Assembly: GCF_021654795.1 (NCBI RefSeq)
Contig: NZ_AP025344.1
Coordinates: 5,022,501-5,086,500 of the forward strand
Source: Paenibacillus dendritiformis
GTDB taxonomy: Bacteria > Bacillota > Bacilli > Paenibacillales > Paenibacillaceae
Length of the DNA: 64,000 nt
Direction of reading: 5' to 3'
Shown: positions 16,186 through 25,499 of the stretch, in pieces
Numbering within the stretch: the stretch's first letter is position 1
Layout of the letters: each line of letters opens with the position of its first letter
Notes under the pieces: model-generated
Told to the model about the DNA's origin: nothing
Database searches by the model: none
The model's input: the letters and a program-made list of their open reading frames with translations, nothing else
Translations under genes and position numbers: made by a program

Positions 16186-17331
16186 CTACTCTATCCCCGC
16201 CAGCACCTCGTACCAGATGCCCCGCTTGCTGTACAAGGTCTCGCGGACATGCTTCCAGCCGCCCATGTCTTCGATGCCGAATAATCCCGCCGGCTCGGGA
16301 TAGCGGTCCGCTGTCTCCGATCGCACGGTCGGAGCGACTGGACGGAACCCGGCCTCCGCCAACAGACGCTGGGCCTTCGGCTCCCGCAAGTAGTCAACGA
16401 GCGCTTGGGCGAGGTCTGTCGTGCCATGCTTTTCTGCATAGCGCTCGACGACGACGACAGGGTTGTCGATGCGAATCGTCCGCTCCGGCCGAACCAGCTC
16501 GTACGGGACGCCCGCCTGCATGCGGGACAGAATTTCGTTCTCGTAGGTGACGATGACATCGCCTACGCCGTATTCGAAGGCGGCCATCGACGCCCGGCCG
16601 CTTTTGTCCATTGAGATGACATTCCGGTGAACGCTCATCAGCAGTTCCTTCGCCCGGCGCGGGCCATCCTCTCCCCGCTCCTCCGCTTCCAGAAGGCCGG
16701 CTCCGTAGATCGCGTTAATATCCCATTGGGCCCCGCCCGATGTCTTCGGGTTCGGGTAGAGGACTTGAACGCCCGGCTTGGTCAGATCGTTCCAGTCGCG
16801 AATCCGATGCGGGTTCCCTTGCCGCGTTCCCAGCACGACGATGGAGCCGGTGACCATTCCTCCATAAGCGTCCCGCGCTTGCCAATCGGCCGGCACCAGT
16901 CCGGCCTGTACGAGCTTATCGACATCGCCCTCCATCGAGAAGAGAGCGACGTCGGCTTCCAGGCCGCCGGCAATCGAGCGCGCTTGCGTCCCCGAAGCTT
17001 CATAGGATTCCTGGAAGACGACCTGCTGCCCGGTATTCGCCTTCCAATCGGCCGCGAATTCAGGCAGTATCCGCTGCATCACGTCCCTCACGACGGAATA
17101 GGCGCCAATGACAAGCGTTACGCTGTCTTGACCGGACGCCTCTGGCGAAGAAGGGACGAATGCCTTCGCGGACGGGGTCGGCTGAGGGGCAGATACGGCG
17201 GTCGTCGTCTGGTCCTGCCTCCCCTCCTGCAGAGAGGCATCCCGAACGCCTGGACTGCAGCCGAACAAGAGAATAAAGATGATAACTGTCGCAATAAAAC
17301 CGGATAGCCCGCGTGATTGGTCCCTGTCCAT
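16186..17331 (-). CDS. Sulfate-binding lipoprotein of ABC transporter
   Basis: This 381-residue exported lipoprotein has lipobox LLFGC (Cys25), a Pro/Ser/Gln-rich linker to about residue 68, and a sulfate/thiosulfate-binding (Sbp/CysP type) fold with ESYEASGTQARSIAGGLEADVAL, NPKTSGGAQWDINAIYGA, VTYENEIL and a C-terminal PVAPTV segment. It would bind sulfate or thiosulfate outside the membrane and feed the CysTWA transporter. It is the last gene of the operon, 16 bases after cysA, whereas the binding-protein gene often comes first. No strong terminator was identified downstream. Confidence 0.9.
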   Translation of the reverse strand: MDRDQSRGLSGFIATVIIFILLFGCSPGVRDASLQEGRQDQTTTAVSAPQPTPSAKAFVPSSPEASGQDSVTLVIGAYSVVRDVMQRILPEFAADWKANTGQQVVFQESYEASGTQARSIAGGLEADVALFSMEGDVDKLVQAGLVPADWQARDAYGGMVTGSIVVLGTRQGNPHRIRDWNDLTKPGVQVLYPNPKTSGGAQWDINAIYGAGLLEAEERGEDGPRRAKELLMSVHRNVISMDKSGRASMAAFEYGVGDVIVTYENEILSRMQAGVPYELVRPERTIRIDNPVVVVERYAEKHGTTDLAQALVDYLREPKAQRLLAEAGFRPVAPTVRSETADRYPEPAGLFGIEDMGGWKHVRETLYSKRGIWYEVLAGIE

Positions 17332-17347
17332 CCTGCCCCTCCTTCGT

Positions 17348-18418
17348 TCAGCCCGTAATATGAACAGGCATCGGCTCGGCCTTCAACCGGTTCTCGACCA
17401 CCCAGCTCTCGTCTCCCTCGAACATATAGACGCGATGGATAAGAACCTGGACCTGCTCGCCTGCCTGAAGCTGCGGCCTTTCGAGGGAACGGTATGTTTT
17501 CAGGATCAGATCGCCAACCTGGACCTCCACCATCCATTCGCTGCCCCGGAAATGGACCGCTTTGACCCGTCCGGACTCGCTCGCGGCAGCCAGCCCGACC
17601 TCGCCTTCCCGGCCGACCTCGATATATTCCGGCCGGATGAGGGCTCTTAACTCTTCCCCGACATTCAGCATCTCAAATCCTTTCAAGGCATAAATATCGT
17701 TCAAAATGGTCGATTCCCCAATGAATTCCGCGACAAAAGGCGTATCTGGCATTTTATAAATTTCCCATGGCGTTCCTTTCTGCTCGACGCGTCCCTGGTT
17801 GATGATCATAATCTCGTCCGCCACCTCGATCGCCTCATCCTGATCATGCGTCACGAAGATCGAGGTGATGCCGACGCGCTCGATCAGCTCCCGCAGCCAG
17901 CTTCGCAGCTCCTGGCGAATCTTCGCGTCAATGGCCGCGAACGGCTCGTCGAGGAGCAGCAGCTGCGGCTCCGGAGCCAGCGCCCGGGCGAACGCCACCC
18001 GCTGCCGCTGCCCGCCGGACAACTGATGCGGATACCTCCGTTCCACGCCGGACAATCCGGTCAGGTCCAAGAGCTCGGCTACGCGTTCGCGAATCCGCGG
18101 CTTCGGCCATTTCTGAATATGCAGCCCGAAGGCAATGTTGTCATAGACATTCATATGCTTGAACAGCGCATAGTTCTGGAACACGAAGCCGATGCCCCTC
18201 TGCTGTGGCGGCACATCATTGACGACGGTGCCCCGGAACAAGATCTCGCCTTGGTCCGGATGTTCCAGCCCGGCCAGCATCCGCAGCACCGATGTCTTCC
18301 CGCCGCCGCTTGGCCCGAGCAGGCCGATGAGTTGGCCCGCTTCGACGGAGAAGCTAACATCCCGCACGGCGTGATAGGCCCCGAACCATTTATTTAACTG
18401 GCGAACCTCGATATGCAT
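17348..18418 (-). CDS. cysA: Sulfate ABC transporter ATP-binding protein
   Basis: This is a 356-residue ABC ATPase. Walker A is GPSGGGKT (35-42, Lys41), the Q-loop is VFQNYALF, the signature LSGGQRQRVAFARAL is at 133-147 and Walker B LLLLDEPFAAID at 153-164, followed by the H-loop FVTHDQDEA. The C-terminal 120 residues form a regulatory TOBE-like domain. It powers sulfate/thiosulfate uptake with CysT and CysW. The ATG begins one base after the cysW stop codon, indicating tight coupling. Confidence 0.93.
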   Translation of the reverse strand: MHIEVRQLNKWFGAYHAVRDVSFSVEAGQLIGLLGPSGGGKTSVLRMLAGLEHPDQGEILFRGTVVNDVPPQQRGIGFVFQNYALFKHMNVYDNIAFGLHIQKWPKPRIRERVAELLDLTGLSGVERRYPHQLSGGQRQRVAFARALAPEPQLLLLDEPFAAIDAKIRQELRSWLRELIERVGITSIFVTHDQDEAIEVADEIMIINQGRVEQKGTPWEIYKMPDTPFVAEFIGESTILNDIYALKGFEMLNVGEELRALIRPEYIEVGREGEVGLAAASESGRVKAVHFRGSEWMVEVQVGDLILKTYRSLERPQLQAGEQVQVLIHRVYMFEGDESWVVENRLKAEPMPVHITG

Positions 18419-18419
18419 G

Positions 18420-19292
18420 TCAATCGACTCCTTTGTGCCTTTTATGCTTTTTCGCCCATTCCATAAGCAAAAGCAGTACGACCGATACGCATGCCAACAC
18501 CAGCGCGAGGCTGCCGGCCGAACCGATATTGAAATTCTCCACGTCCTGATAGACGAGCGTTGTCGCCGTCTGGGTCTTGTTCATGATATTGCCGGACACG
18601 ACCAGGACGGCCCCGAATTCGCCGAGCGAACGGGCGATCGTAAGCACGATCCCGTACGTGACCGCCCACTGGATGGACGGCCAAGTGACCTTCCAGAAAA
18701 TCGTCCAATCGTACGCCCCCAGCGTCGAAGCCGCCTCTTCCTGCTGCGTGCCGAGCTCCTGCAGCACGGGAGCCACTTCCCTGACCATCATCGGGAACGT
18801 CACGAACAAGGTCGCAAGCACCATGCCGGGGAAAGCATAGACGACAGGCATGCCCAACCCGGAGAACAGGGCGCCGAGCACAGTGTTCGGCCCGAGTAGC
18901 AGCACAATCATGAAGCCGCCGATGACCGGCGATACGGCGAACGGAAGATCGACGATGCTGTTCAACAGCCGCCGGGCCCGCTTGCCCAGCCAGCGCCCGC
19001 GAACGAGCAGCAGGGCGAACAGGACGCCGAATATCGTGTTGAGTATCGTCACGACGATGACGACGGCTCCGGTCATGCCCAGCGCGTGCAGCGCCTCCGG
19101 CCGGGTGAGGGAGGCAGCGAAGGAGGAGAACCCCCCGCGGAACGCTTCGGCTCCGATCTGAGCCAAGGGAGCCAGCAGCAGAAGCACAAAAACGGCATAC
19201 GTCATCCCGATGAAGATGACGCGGGTTCGGGAAGACCGCCCCGGTCTCGATTGCCGGGAAGCTACGGAGAGGGATGCGGATTGATCTGTCAT
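18420..19292 (-). CDS. cysW: Sulfate ABC transporter permease CysW
   Basis: This 290-residue permease has six predicted helices and the EAA-type loop EEAASTLGAYDWTIFWKVTWP. The IARSLGEFGAVLVVSGNI segment is characteristic of sulfate and molybdate permeases. It forms the channel with CysT. Its ATG overlaps the cysT stop codon by 4 bases. Assignment to CysW over CysT rests on gene order and its N-terminal extension (about 27 polar residues). Confidence 0.9.
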   Translation of the reverse strand: MTDQSASLSVASRQSRPGRSSRTRVIFIGMTYAVFVLLLLAPLAQIGAEAFRGGFSSFAASLTRPEALHALGMTGAVVIVVTILNTIFGVLFALLLVRGRWLGKRARRLLNSIVDLPFAVSPVIGGFMIVLLLGPNTVLGALFSGLGMPVVYAFPGMVLATLFVTFPMMVREVAPVLQELGTQQEEAASTLGAYDWTIFWKVTWPSIQWAVTYGIVLTIARSLGEFGAVLVVSGNIMNKTQTATTLVYQDVENFNIGSAGSLALVLACVSVVLLLLMEWAKKHKRHKGVD

Positions 19293-20104
19293 GGCGATAC
19301 CCTCCGCGACTGCAGCATGCCGGCCAGCCAGAGAATCAGGAACGAGATCGTGAGCAGCAGCACTGATACGACGGCGGCTCCTTGAGGATTGTCGCTCTCG
19401 ATCTCCCCGAAAATATACACCGACGCAACGAGCGTCTTGCCCGGGATATTGCCCGCGACGAGAACGACGGCCCCGAATTCGGCCATCGCCCGGGAGAAGG
19501 CGAGCATCGCGCCGCTGACGATGCCCGGAAGCATCTGCGGCAGCAGTACGCGGAGGAAGGTCCGCAGCCGTGACGCGCCGAGCGTGTAGGACGCTTCCTC
19601 CTCGGAGCGATCCGCCTCTTCGAGCAGCGGCTGCACCGCCCGGATGACGAACGGGAAGGTGACAAAGACCATCGAGGCGACGATCGCCGGCTCGGCAAGC
19701 ACAAGGCGCCAGCCGACGGCTTCGGCCGCCCGGCCCGCCAGGCTCCCGGGCCCGAGCAGGAGCAGAATCATCAGCCCGCCCACTGCGGTCGGCAGCGCGA
19801 ACGGGAGGTCAACGAGGCTGTTCAGCCAGGCTCTTCCGGCGAACCGGTACCGATGAAGCACCCAGGCTGTCATCGTGCCGATGATTATATTGATGGCGGT
19901 CGCGATCAGCGCCAGACGGAACGTCAATGCAACGGCATGCCAAGCAAGCGGCTCGGCGATGCTCTCCCGGAATGCCTGCCAGCCTCCGCTGAACGAGTGC
20001 GCATAGATTCCGCCGATCGGCAGCACAATGAGCAAACCAACATATAGCAGCAATGTCGAGCGGAAACCCCAGATTGCGCCTTTGTGCCGCAGAACACCAT
20101 TCAC
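19289..20104 (-). CDS. cysT: Sulfate ABC transporter permease CysT
   Basis: This 271-residue permease has six predicted helices, SLVDLPFALPTAVGGLMILLLLG, the EAA-type loop EEEASYTLGASRLRTFLRVLLP and the sulfate-permease segment FSRAMAEFGAVVLVAGNIPGKT. It pairs with CysW. It is the first gene of the minus-strand sulfate operon. The GTG at 20104 is the start, with AGGAGGAG six bases upstream. Confidence 0.92.
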   Translation of the reverse strand: MNGVLRHKGAIWGFRSTLLLYVGLLIVLPIGGIYAHSFSGGWQAFRESIAEPLAWHAVALTFRLALIATAINIIIGTMTAWVLHRYRFAGRAWLNSLVDLPFALPTAVGGLMILLLLGPGSLAGRAAEAVGWRLVLAEPAIVASMVFVTFPFVIRAVQPLLEEADRSEEEASYTLGASRLRTFLRVLLPQMLPGIVSGAMLAFSRAMAEFGAVVLVAGNIPGKTLVASVYIFGEIESDNPQGAAVVSVLLLTISFLILWLAGMLQSRRVSP

Positions 20105-20164
20105 CCCAGACTCCTCCTATCTGCAACAGATATAACATTAATCCTACTTGTTTACTCGGTGTTT

Positions 20165-20203
20165 ATTGTGATTACAATACCAAAAACTAGAACAAAACGT
20201 CAA
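20165..20203 (-). promoter_or_regulatory. Sulfate operon promoter with overlapping dyad
   Basis: On the minus strand TTGACG (20198-20203) and TATTGT (20174-20179) are 18 bases apart. A perfect dyad ATTGT-N4-ACAAT (20165-20178) overlaps the -10, a plausible operator for a sulfur-responsive regulator such as a CymR or CysL type. The regulator's identity is inference. Confidence 0.6.
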
Positions 20204-20533
20204 TACCTAACTGATTCTTATGCAACTTATTCGAAATGCTTATGATAGGTGATTACCCAGTTCGAGGATTTTTGCGGAGAGCGATAATCTGGGCGTATGC
20301 GGCGGCGGAGAAAGGACAGGCGGGAGAGTGACCCGGTGGCGAAGACAGAATCGGAGACGATGACAGCAGAATTCGAAGGGGAATGAGCGGCATGGAAAGC
20401 CGTGTATAACGTGTTTCTTGAAAAAATGAACAGCACGCGCTGGCGGGGGAAGATCACAACAGGGCAGCCGCGGCAAGATGACGGGCCGCCCTGACTGGCG
20501 GACGAGCAGGATATATCCGGGGAAAGGCACGAA
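20204..20533. other. Gap between sulfate operon and tetR
   Basis: A minus-strand 96-codon frame (20240-20530) is present but has no recognisable motif or good ribosome site. I see no other structure here. Confidence 0.4.
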
Positions 20534-21136
20534 CTACGCCGATTGCGCCGCGCCCAATACCCTTCGGTACAAAAAACGAATATGGGCCAGGGCAGCCGGC
20601 TGGATCTCTTCATAGGTGACTTGATCTTGAATATAGAAAGAGATGAACCCGTGCATTGCCAAAAATAAACTAAGCGGAATATTATGACGCTCTTGCTCCG
20701 AATGCCCGTTGCCTGCCATGGACTGCCGGACGATCGTCGAGAACAGCTCCAGGCAGCGGCCCTGCTCTGTCCGCGCATAGGCGAGCAATTCCTCATCTCG
20801 CGTCATGAACATAATCTCGTAATGGTGGGGATGATCCAGACCGAACCGGACGAACTCCAGCATGACTTGCTCCATCTTGGAAAATCCTTCGGAAGGAGCC
20901 TGGTTGAGAACACGTTCGAACAGCCGTTCGAGCCGATTGAAATCTTCCCGGACAAGCGCATAGAACAGTTCGGCTTTATCTTTGAAATGATAGTAAAGCG
21001 AGCCGTGGCTGTACCCCAGATGCTGGCCGATGCTTCGCATGGAGATAGCCCGGTACCCTTTGGTTACGAACAAGTGGCGCGCCACTTCCAAGATTCGCTC
21101 TCGCGACAATTCTTGATCCACTGCTTTTCTCGGCAT
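20534..21136 (-). CDS. TetR/AcrR family transcriptional regulator
   Basis: This 200-residue regulator has a TetR_N helix-turn-helix at about residues 9-55 (RERILEVARHLFVTKGYRAISMRSIGQHLG, then SHGSLYYHFKDKAELFYAL). The C-terminal ligand domain is of no clear subgroup. AAGGAG precedes the ATG. It starts 14 bases after yigZ, so the two are probably cotranscribed; no drug pump is adjacent, and the target is unknown. Confidence 0.87.
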   Translation of the reverse strand: MPRKAVDQELSRERILEVARHLFVTKGYRAISMRSIGQHLGYSHGSLYYHFKDKAELFYALVREDFNRLERLFERVLNQAPSEGFSKMEQVMLEFVRFGLDHPHHYEIMFMTRDEELLAYARTEQGRCLELFSTIVRQSMAGNGHSEQERHNIPLSLFLAMHGFISFYIQDQVTYEEIQPAALAHIRFLYRRVLGAAQSA

Positions 21137-21150
21137 AGCGGTTGTTCTCC

Positions 21151-21804
21151 TTATTCCCCTTCAATGTAATAAGCAGGATCTCCCTTCCGGATCACGGCCT
21201 GCCCTTGCGTGAGATCCGTAATCCATGCGACAAACCGGTCGGCTTCCGACGCTACAGGCAAGCACGTCAAGGTCACCTTGTCGGTAAATTGCGTCTCTCC
21301 CATCCTTGTCTCTCTATTGCGCAATTCATTTTCCAACTTGCCTAGCCAGGTGTAATCGATGTCAACGAACACTTCTTGATGCAGCACTTTCTCAATGGCC
21401 TCCGCCGCTTCGATAGCGGCGACGGCCCCATCGGTGTAAGCCCGGATGAGCCCCCCGGCTCCGAGCAGAATTCCGCCGAAATACCGGGTAACGACAATCG
21501 CCGTATTTTTCAGGCCTTGGTTGCGAATGACTTCCAGAATCGGCTTGCCGGCCGTTCCGCTGGGTTCGCCGTCATCGGACGCCTTCTGAATCTCGTCGCG
21601 CTCGCCTATCATATAGGCCGAGCAATTGTGCGTGGCATTCCAATGTTTACGCTTAATTTCCTCTATAAATGCAATTGCCTCTTCCTCGGTTTCGACCGGG
21701 CGGCCATAACCGATAAAGCGGGACTTTTTGATGACGATCTCCTTGCTCCCGAATTGACGAACCGTCTTGTAACGCTCTAACAGGGGTATCACCTCTCCAT
21801 GCAT
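21151..21804 (-). CDS. yigZ: YigZ/IMPACT family protein
   Basis: This protein of about 217 residues has an N-terminal UPF0029 domain (FGSKEIVIKKSRFIGYGRPV, AYMIGERDEIQKASDDGEPSGTAGKPILEVI, VTRYFGGILLGAGGLIRAY) and a C-terminal DUF1949 domain, matching YigZ/YvyE. The IMPACT family is linked to translation control in eukaryotes; the bacterial role is unclear. The start is uncertain: the frame opens at 21840, the ATG at 21804 is used here, and homologues suggest the conserved part begins near LLERYKTV, so a non-ATG start about 15 codons later behind GGAGAGG is possible. Confidence 0.85.
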   Translation of the reverse strand: MHGEVIPLLERYKTVRQFGSKEIVIKKSRFIGYGRPVETEEEAIAFIEEIKRKHWNATHNCSAYMIGERDEIQKASDDGEPSGTAGKPILEVIRNQGLKNTAIVVTRYFGGILLGAGGLIRAYTDGAVAAIEAAEAIEKVLHQEVFVDIDYTWLGKLENELRNRETRMGETQFTDKVTLTCLPVASEADRFVAWITDLTQGQAVIRKGDPAYYIEGE

Positions 21805-21861
21805 GTTCAACAAGGCCTGGTAGCCGCCCCTGTCAAACACCCTCTTCCATGAGTGCCAAGA

Positions 21862-21890
21862 AAGCAGTTCTCCCGTACGGAGAACTGCTT
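21862..21890 (-). terminator. Terminator after pgi
   Basis: On the minus strand AAGCAGTTCTCC pairs with GGAGAACTGCTT around a short loop and is followed by TCTTGG. It lies between pgi and yigZ and probably separates them. Confidence 0.65.
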
Positions 21891-21933
21891 CCCGGCTTAT
21901 CGCTTATCTTCGATGTATGGGCGGCCGCCCCGA

Positions 21934-23289
21934 TTAGCGGGACAGTCTCGCCTCCAGTTCAGCCTTCTCTGCCTCGTAGCCTGGTTTGCCCAGCAAGGCG
22001 AACATATTTTTCTTATAGGCTTCCACGCCCGGCTGATCGAAAGGATTGACGCCAAGCAGGTAGCCGCTGATGCCGCACGCCTTTTCAAAGAAGTATACCA
22101 AATAGCCGAAGGAGTAAGGGGTCATGTCCGGAATCGTGACAATCAGATTCGGCACATTGCCATCCGTATGGGCGAGCATCGTTCCTTCGAATGCTTTCTT
22201 GTTGACGAAGTCCATCGTCTTGCCGGCCAGGAAGTTCAGCCCGTCCAGATCGTCCGGATCTTCCTGAATCGTCACCTGATGCGGCACTTCCGCCACTTGA
22301 ATAATCGTCTCGAACAGGTTGCGCGTTCCTTCTTGAATGAACTGGCCCATCGAGTGAAGATCAGTGGAGAAGTCGACAGCCGCCGGGTAGATGCCTTTAT
22401 TGTCCTTGCCTTCGCTCTCTCCGTACAACTGCTTCCACCATTCCGATACATAGTGCAGAGACGGCTCATAGTTCACGAGAATCTCGATCGCCTTGCCTTT
22501 GCGGTACAGCGCGTTGCGGACGGCCGCATACTGATAGCTCTCGTTCTGCGCCACATCGGGATTGCTGTACGCTTCCGCCGCGGCTTGCGCCCCTTGCATC
22601 ATCTCGTCGATATTGATGCCGGCCACCGCGATTGGAAGCAAGCCTACCGCCGTCAACACCGAGTATCTTCCGCCCACGTCGTCCGGAATGACGAACGTCT
22701 CGTAGCCTTCCTCGGTCGCCAGCTTCTTCAGCGCGCCCTTCTCGCGATCCGTCGTCGCAAAGATGCGCTTCTTCGCTTCTTCCTTGCCGTATTTTTTCTC
22801 CAGCGCTTCGCGGAAAATGCGGAACGCAATCGCCGGCTCGGTCGTGGTGCCGGATTTGGAGATGACATTGACGGAGAAATCCTTGCCCTCGATCAGTTCC
22901 ATGAGATGGGCGATATACGTCGAGCTGATGTTGTTCCCCGCAAAATAAATCTCCGGCGTCTTGCGCTTGTCCTTCGGCAGCATGTTGTAGAAGGAATGCC
23001 CCAGCATCTCGATGGCTGCCCGCGCTCCCAGGTAAGAGCCCCCGATGCCGATGACGATCAGCACGTCGGAGTTGGATTGAATCCGGGCCGCCGCTTCCTT
23101 GATGCGTGCGAATTCGCCCTTGTCATATTGGGAAGGGAGATCGATCCAGCCCAGGTAATCCGAACCGGATCCGCTTTTATTATGTAGCTGCTCATGCGCC
23201 AGGCGAATGGGTTCTTTGAAGTAATCAATTTCATGCTGACTTACGAACGTCAACGCCTTGCTGTAATCAAAGTGCACTTTTTTGGTCAT
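21934..23289 (-). CDS. pgi: Glucose-6-phosphate isomerase
   Basis: This is a 451-residue enzyme of the Gram-positive (short) PGI type. It has GIGGSYLGARAAIEML, the substrate-phosphate motif SKSGTTTEPAIAFR, the catalytic region SEWWKQLYGESEGKDNKGIYPA and the C-terminal GVNPFDQPGVEAYKKNMFALLG with the conserved lysine. It interconverts glucose-6-phosphate and fructose-6-phosphate. GAGGAGGG before the ATG at 23289 sets the start; the frame is open 12 codons further. Confidence 0.96.
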   Translation of the reverse strand: MTKKVHFDYSKALTFVSQHEIDYFKEPIRLAHEQLHNKSGSGSDYLGWIDLPSQYDKGEFARIKEAAARIQSNSDVLIVIGIGGSYLGARAAIEMLGHSFYNMLPKDKRKTPEIYFAGNNISSTYIAHLMELIEGKDFSVNVISKSGTTTEPAIAFRIFREALEKKYGKEEAKKRIFATTDREKGALKKLATEEGYETFVIPDDVGGRYSVLTAVGLLPIAVAGINIDEMMQGAQAAAEAYSNPDVAQNESYQYAAVRNALYRKGKAIEILVNYEPSLHYVSEWWKQLYGESEGKDNKGIYPAAVDFSTDLHSMGQFIQEGTRNLFETIIQVAEVPHQVTIQEDPDDLDGLNFLAGKTMDFVNKKAFEGTMLAHTDGNVPNLIVTIPDMTPYSFGYLVYFFEKACGISGYLLGVNPFDQPGVEAYKKNMFALLGKPGYEAEKAELEARLSR

Positions 23290-23534
23290 CGTACACCCTC
23301 CTCGAGTATTGGTTGACTTTGCCACTTTAACCCGTGAAAATCAATATAGTCCTAGGATACTGGATTTCTCCTTGAAACACAAGGGAACGCCAGGAAATGA
23401 AAATGTTTACATGATAAAATTAATTACTATTATACCATGAAACGGGCGGCAACATACAGAAACGGGCGCGGACAAGAAGGTTGCTTTTCTATGTTACAAT
23501 TGAGTCGAAGGACAAGACAACGTGAGAGGTGACG

Positions 23535-24431
23535 ATGCGAATGAAAGTAGCCGTATTGGGTTTAGGAACGATGGGAGCGCCGATGGCCGCCAATCTGATT
23601 CGCCAAGGCTTCGAGGTGACGGTATACAACCGTTCCGCCGGCAAAGCGGACGAGCTGGTAGCGATGGGCGCCCGTGCAGCGCAATCGCCGCGGGAAGCGG
23701 CCCTCGATCAGGATATCGTATTGACGATGGTAAGCGACGACCATTCGATTGAAGCGGTCTATTATGGCGAGCAGGGCCTGCTTGACAGCTTGCGCGAAGG
23801 CATGGTCGTCGTTGATTCGAGCACCATCTCGCCTTCTCTGGTCAAGCGGGTAGCCGCGGATGTGGAAGCTCGCGGGGGAGCTTTCCTCGACGCTCCGGTG
23901 ACGGGGAGCAAGCCGGCCGCGATCGAGGGCACGCTCGTGTTCATGGTCGGCGGGGCGCAGGAGGCGCTCCACAAGGCGATGCCGGCATTCGAAGCGATGG
24001 GAAGCCGAATCGTCCATATGGGGCCGAATGGAAGCGGATCCATTACGAAGCTGGCGCATAACGCTATCGTCGGCATCAATAATGCGGCGCTCGCCGAAGG
24101 CTTCTCAATGGTGGCGCGCGCGGGCGTCGACCCGGCGGGATTTCTCGAAGTGGTGCGCAACGGCAGCGCCGGCAGCAAGGCGGCCGAACTGAAGGGAGAG
24201 AAAATTATCGAAGGCAACTTCGACAATCAATTCTCCTTGAAGCTGATGCTGAAGGATCTGAAGCTCGCATCCCGGCTGACCGAAGATATGCAGTCCCCTT
24301 CCCCGATGCTGGATGCGGCCAAGAGCCTGTTCCAGATGGGGCAGACGGCCGGCTATGGCGAAGAGGATCTGTGCGCCGTCGTCAAAATGTACGAGCAGTG
24401 GATTGGGCATCCGATCGGGAAAGACAAATAA
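23535..24431 (+). CDS. NAD(P)-dependent beta-hydroxyacid dehydrogenase (3-hydroxyisobutyrate dehydrogenase family)
   Basis: This 298-residue protein has an N-terminal Rossmann motif VLGLGTMGAPMAANL, the substrate segment DAPVTGSKPAA and the catalytic lysine in GSITKLAHNAI (Lys172). These belong to the HIBADH/tartronate semialdehyde reductase/GLYR1 group, and the substrate cannot be fixed. The ATG at 23535 is preceded by AGAGGTG; a GTG two codons earlier is possible. The gene stands alone, divergent from pgi. Confidence 0.87.
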   Translation: MRMKVAVLGLGTMGAPMAANLIRQGFEVTVYNRSAGKADELVAMGARAAQSPREAALDQDIVLTMVSDDHSIEAVYYGEQGLLDSLREGMVVVDSSTISPSLVKRVAADVEARGGAFLDAPVTGSKPAAIEGTLVFMVGGAQEALHKAMPAFEAMGSRIVHMGPNGSGSITKLAHNAIVGINNAALAEGFSMVARAGVDPAGFLEVVRNGSAGSKAAELKGEKIIEGNFDNQFSLKLMLKDLKLASRLTEDMQSPSPMLDAAKSLFQMGQTAGYGEEDLCAVVKMYEQWIGHPIGKDK

Positions 24432-24446
24432 ACGCGGAACATGACA

Positions 24447-24479
24447 AAGGGAGTGGGCGCATCTGCGCCGCACTCCCTT
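24447..24479. terminator. Hairpin between convergent genes
   Basis: AAGGGAGTG pairs with CACTCCCTT, with GGCGCA/TGCGCC nested inside. T-tracts are weak on both strands. Confidence 0.55.
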
Positions 24480-24554
24480 CGCAGCTTCCTCCCCGGGATA
24501 GACCCGGCAGCCGCTCATCCGCTTGCCGGTTCCTATCCCCGGGCAGGAGCTTGC

Positions 24555-25499
24555 CTAAGCCTGCAGCTTGCGTGCGTCATGAAGCTTGGTCTCGCTTGTT
24601 CTTCGCGCGAGCATGCCTCTGGACCGGGACCACGAAAAAAGAACGAGCGCGACCCAGATTAAGGCGAACGCGAACAACTGCGATGCGTCAAACGGTTCAT
24701 GGAACACGAACAATCCCAGGAGCAGCATGATCGTCGGCGCGATATATTGAAGAAAGCCGACCAGCGTAAACGAGATCCGCTTCGTTCCGGCCGCGAATAA
24801 AAGCAGCGGAACCGCCGTCACCACGCCGGCGCCCATTAACAGCAGCACGGTCGATAACTGCTCTTCCGCCAGCGGAACCGCCCCTGAATTGAAAAAGAAC
24901 AAGAAGATAAGAGCACACGGCGCCATGATCAAGGTTTCCAAGGTAAGCCCCGTCCAGGCGCCAACCGGAATCTTCTTTTTGATTAGCCCGTACAAGCCGA
25001 AGGTCGCCGCCAACGTCAGAGCCGCCCAAGGGAAGGTGCCGAAATGCACCGTCAGCCACAGCACGCCGGCCGCCGCAATGGCCACCGACAGCCATTCAGC
25101 CTTGCTCAAACGCTCCTTCAGGAAGAACGTCGCCAGAAATACATTGAACAGCGGGTTGATGTAATAGCCCAGACTTGCCTCGACGACATGATTGCTTTCG
25201 ACCGCAAAAATATAGACGAGCCAATTGATGCTGATGAGCACGGAGGCGATGATGACGCCGGCGGCCTGCTTTTTGTTGCGGCAGACCGCTTTGATTTCCG
25301 CCGCGACAAGCTTCCATTTCCCCAGCAGGAGCAGAAGAAGAAGCATGAACACGAGCGACCACACGATGCGATGCGACAGCACCTCTCCGGCGGGCACCGT
25401 GCCCACCGCCTTCCAGTACAGCGGCAGGAATCCCCAGATCAGATAAGAAAGCCCGGCTGCCAGCAGCCCCATCACATATTGGCTTTGCTTTTGTTCCAA
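24555..25499 (-). CDS. rarD: EamA family transporter RarD
   Basis: This 314-residue protein has ten predicted membrane helices. The N-terminus LSYLIWGFLPLYWKAV and the motifs GYYINPLFNVFLATFFLKERLSKAEWLSV and FLQYIAPTIMLLLGLFVFHEPF identify the RarD subgroup of DMT transporters. The transported compound is not known. Translation starts at a TTG (25499) behind AAGGTGG. Confidence 0.9.
   Translation of the reverse strand: MEQKQSQYVMGLLAAGLSYLIWGFLPLYWKAVGTVPAGEVLSHRIVWSLVFMLLLLLLLGKWKLVAAEIKAVCRNKKQAAGVIIASVLISINWLVYIFAVESNHVVEASLGYYINPLFNVFLATFFLKERLSKAEWLSVAIAAAGVLWLTVHFGTFPWAALTLAATFGLYGLIKKKIPVGAWTGLTLETLIMAPCALIFLFFFNSGAVPLAEEQLSTVLLLMGAGVVTAVPLLLFAAGTKRISFTLVGFLQYIAPTIMLLLGLFVFHEPFDASQLFAFALIWVALVLFSWSRSRGMLARRTSETKLHDARKLQA

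Noticed and set aside
20240..20530. 96-codon minus-strand frame downstream of tetR
   Set aside because: The product is Pro/Arg/Cys-rich without a domain, and a frame of this length is expected by chance in GC-rich DNA.
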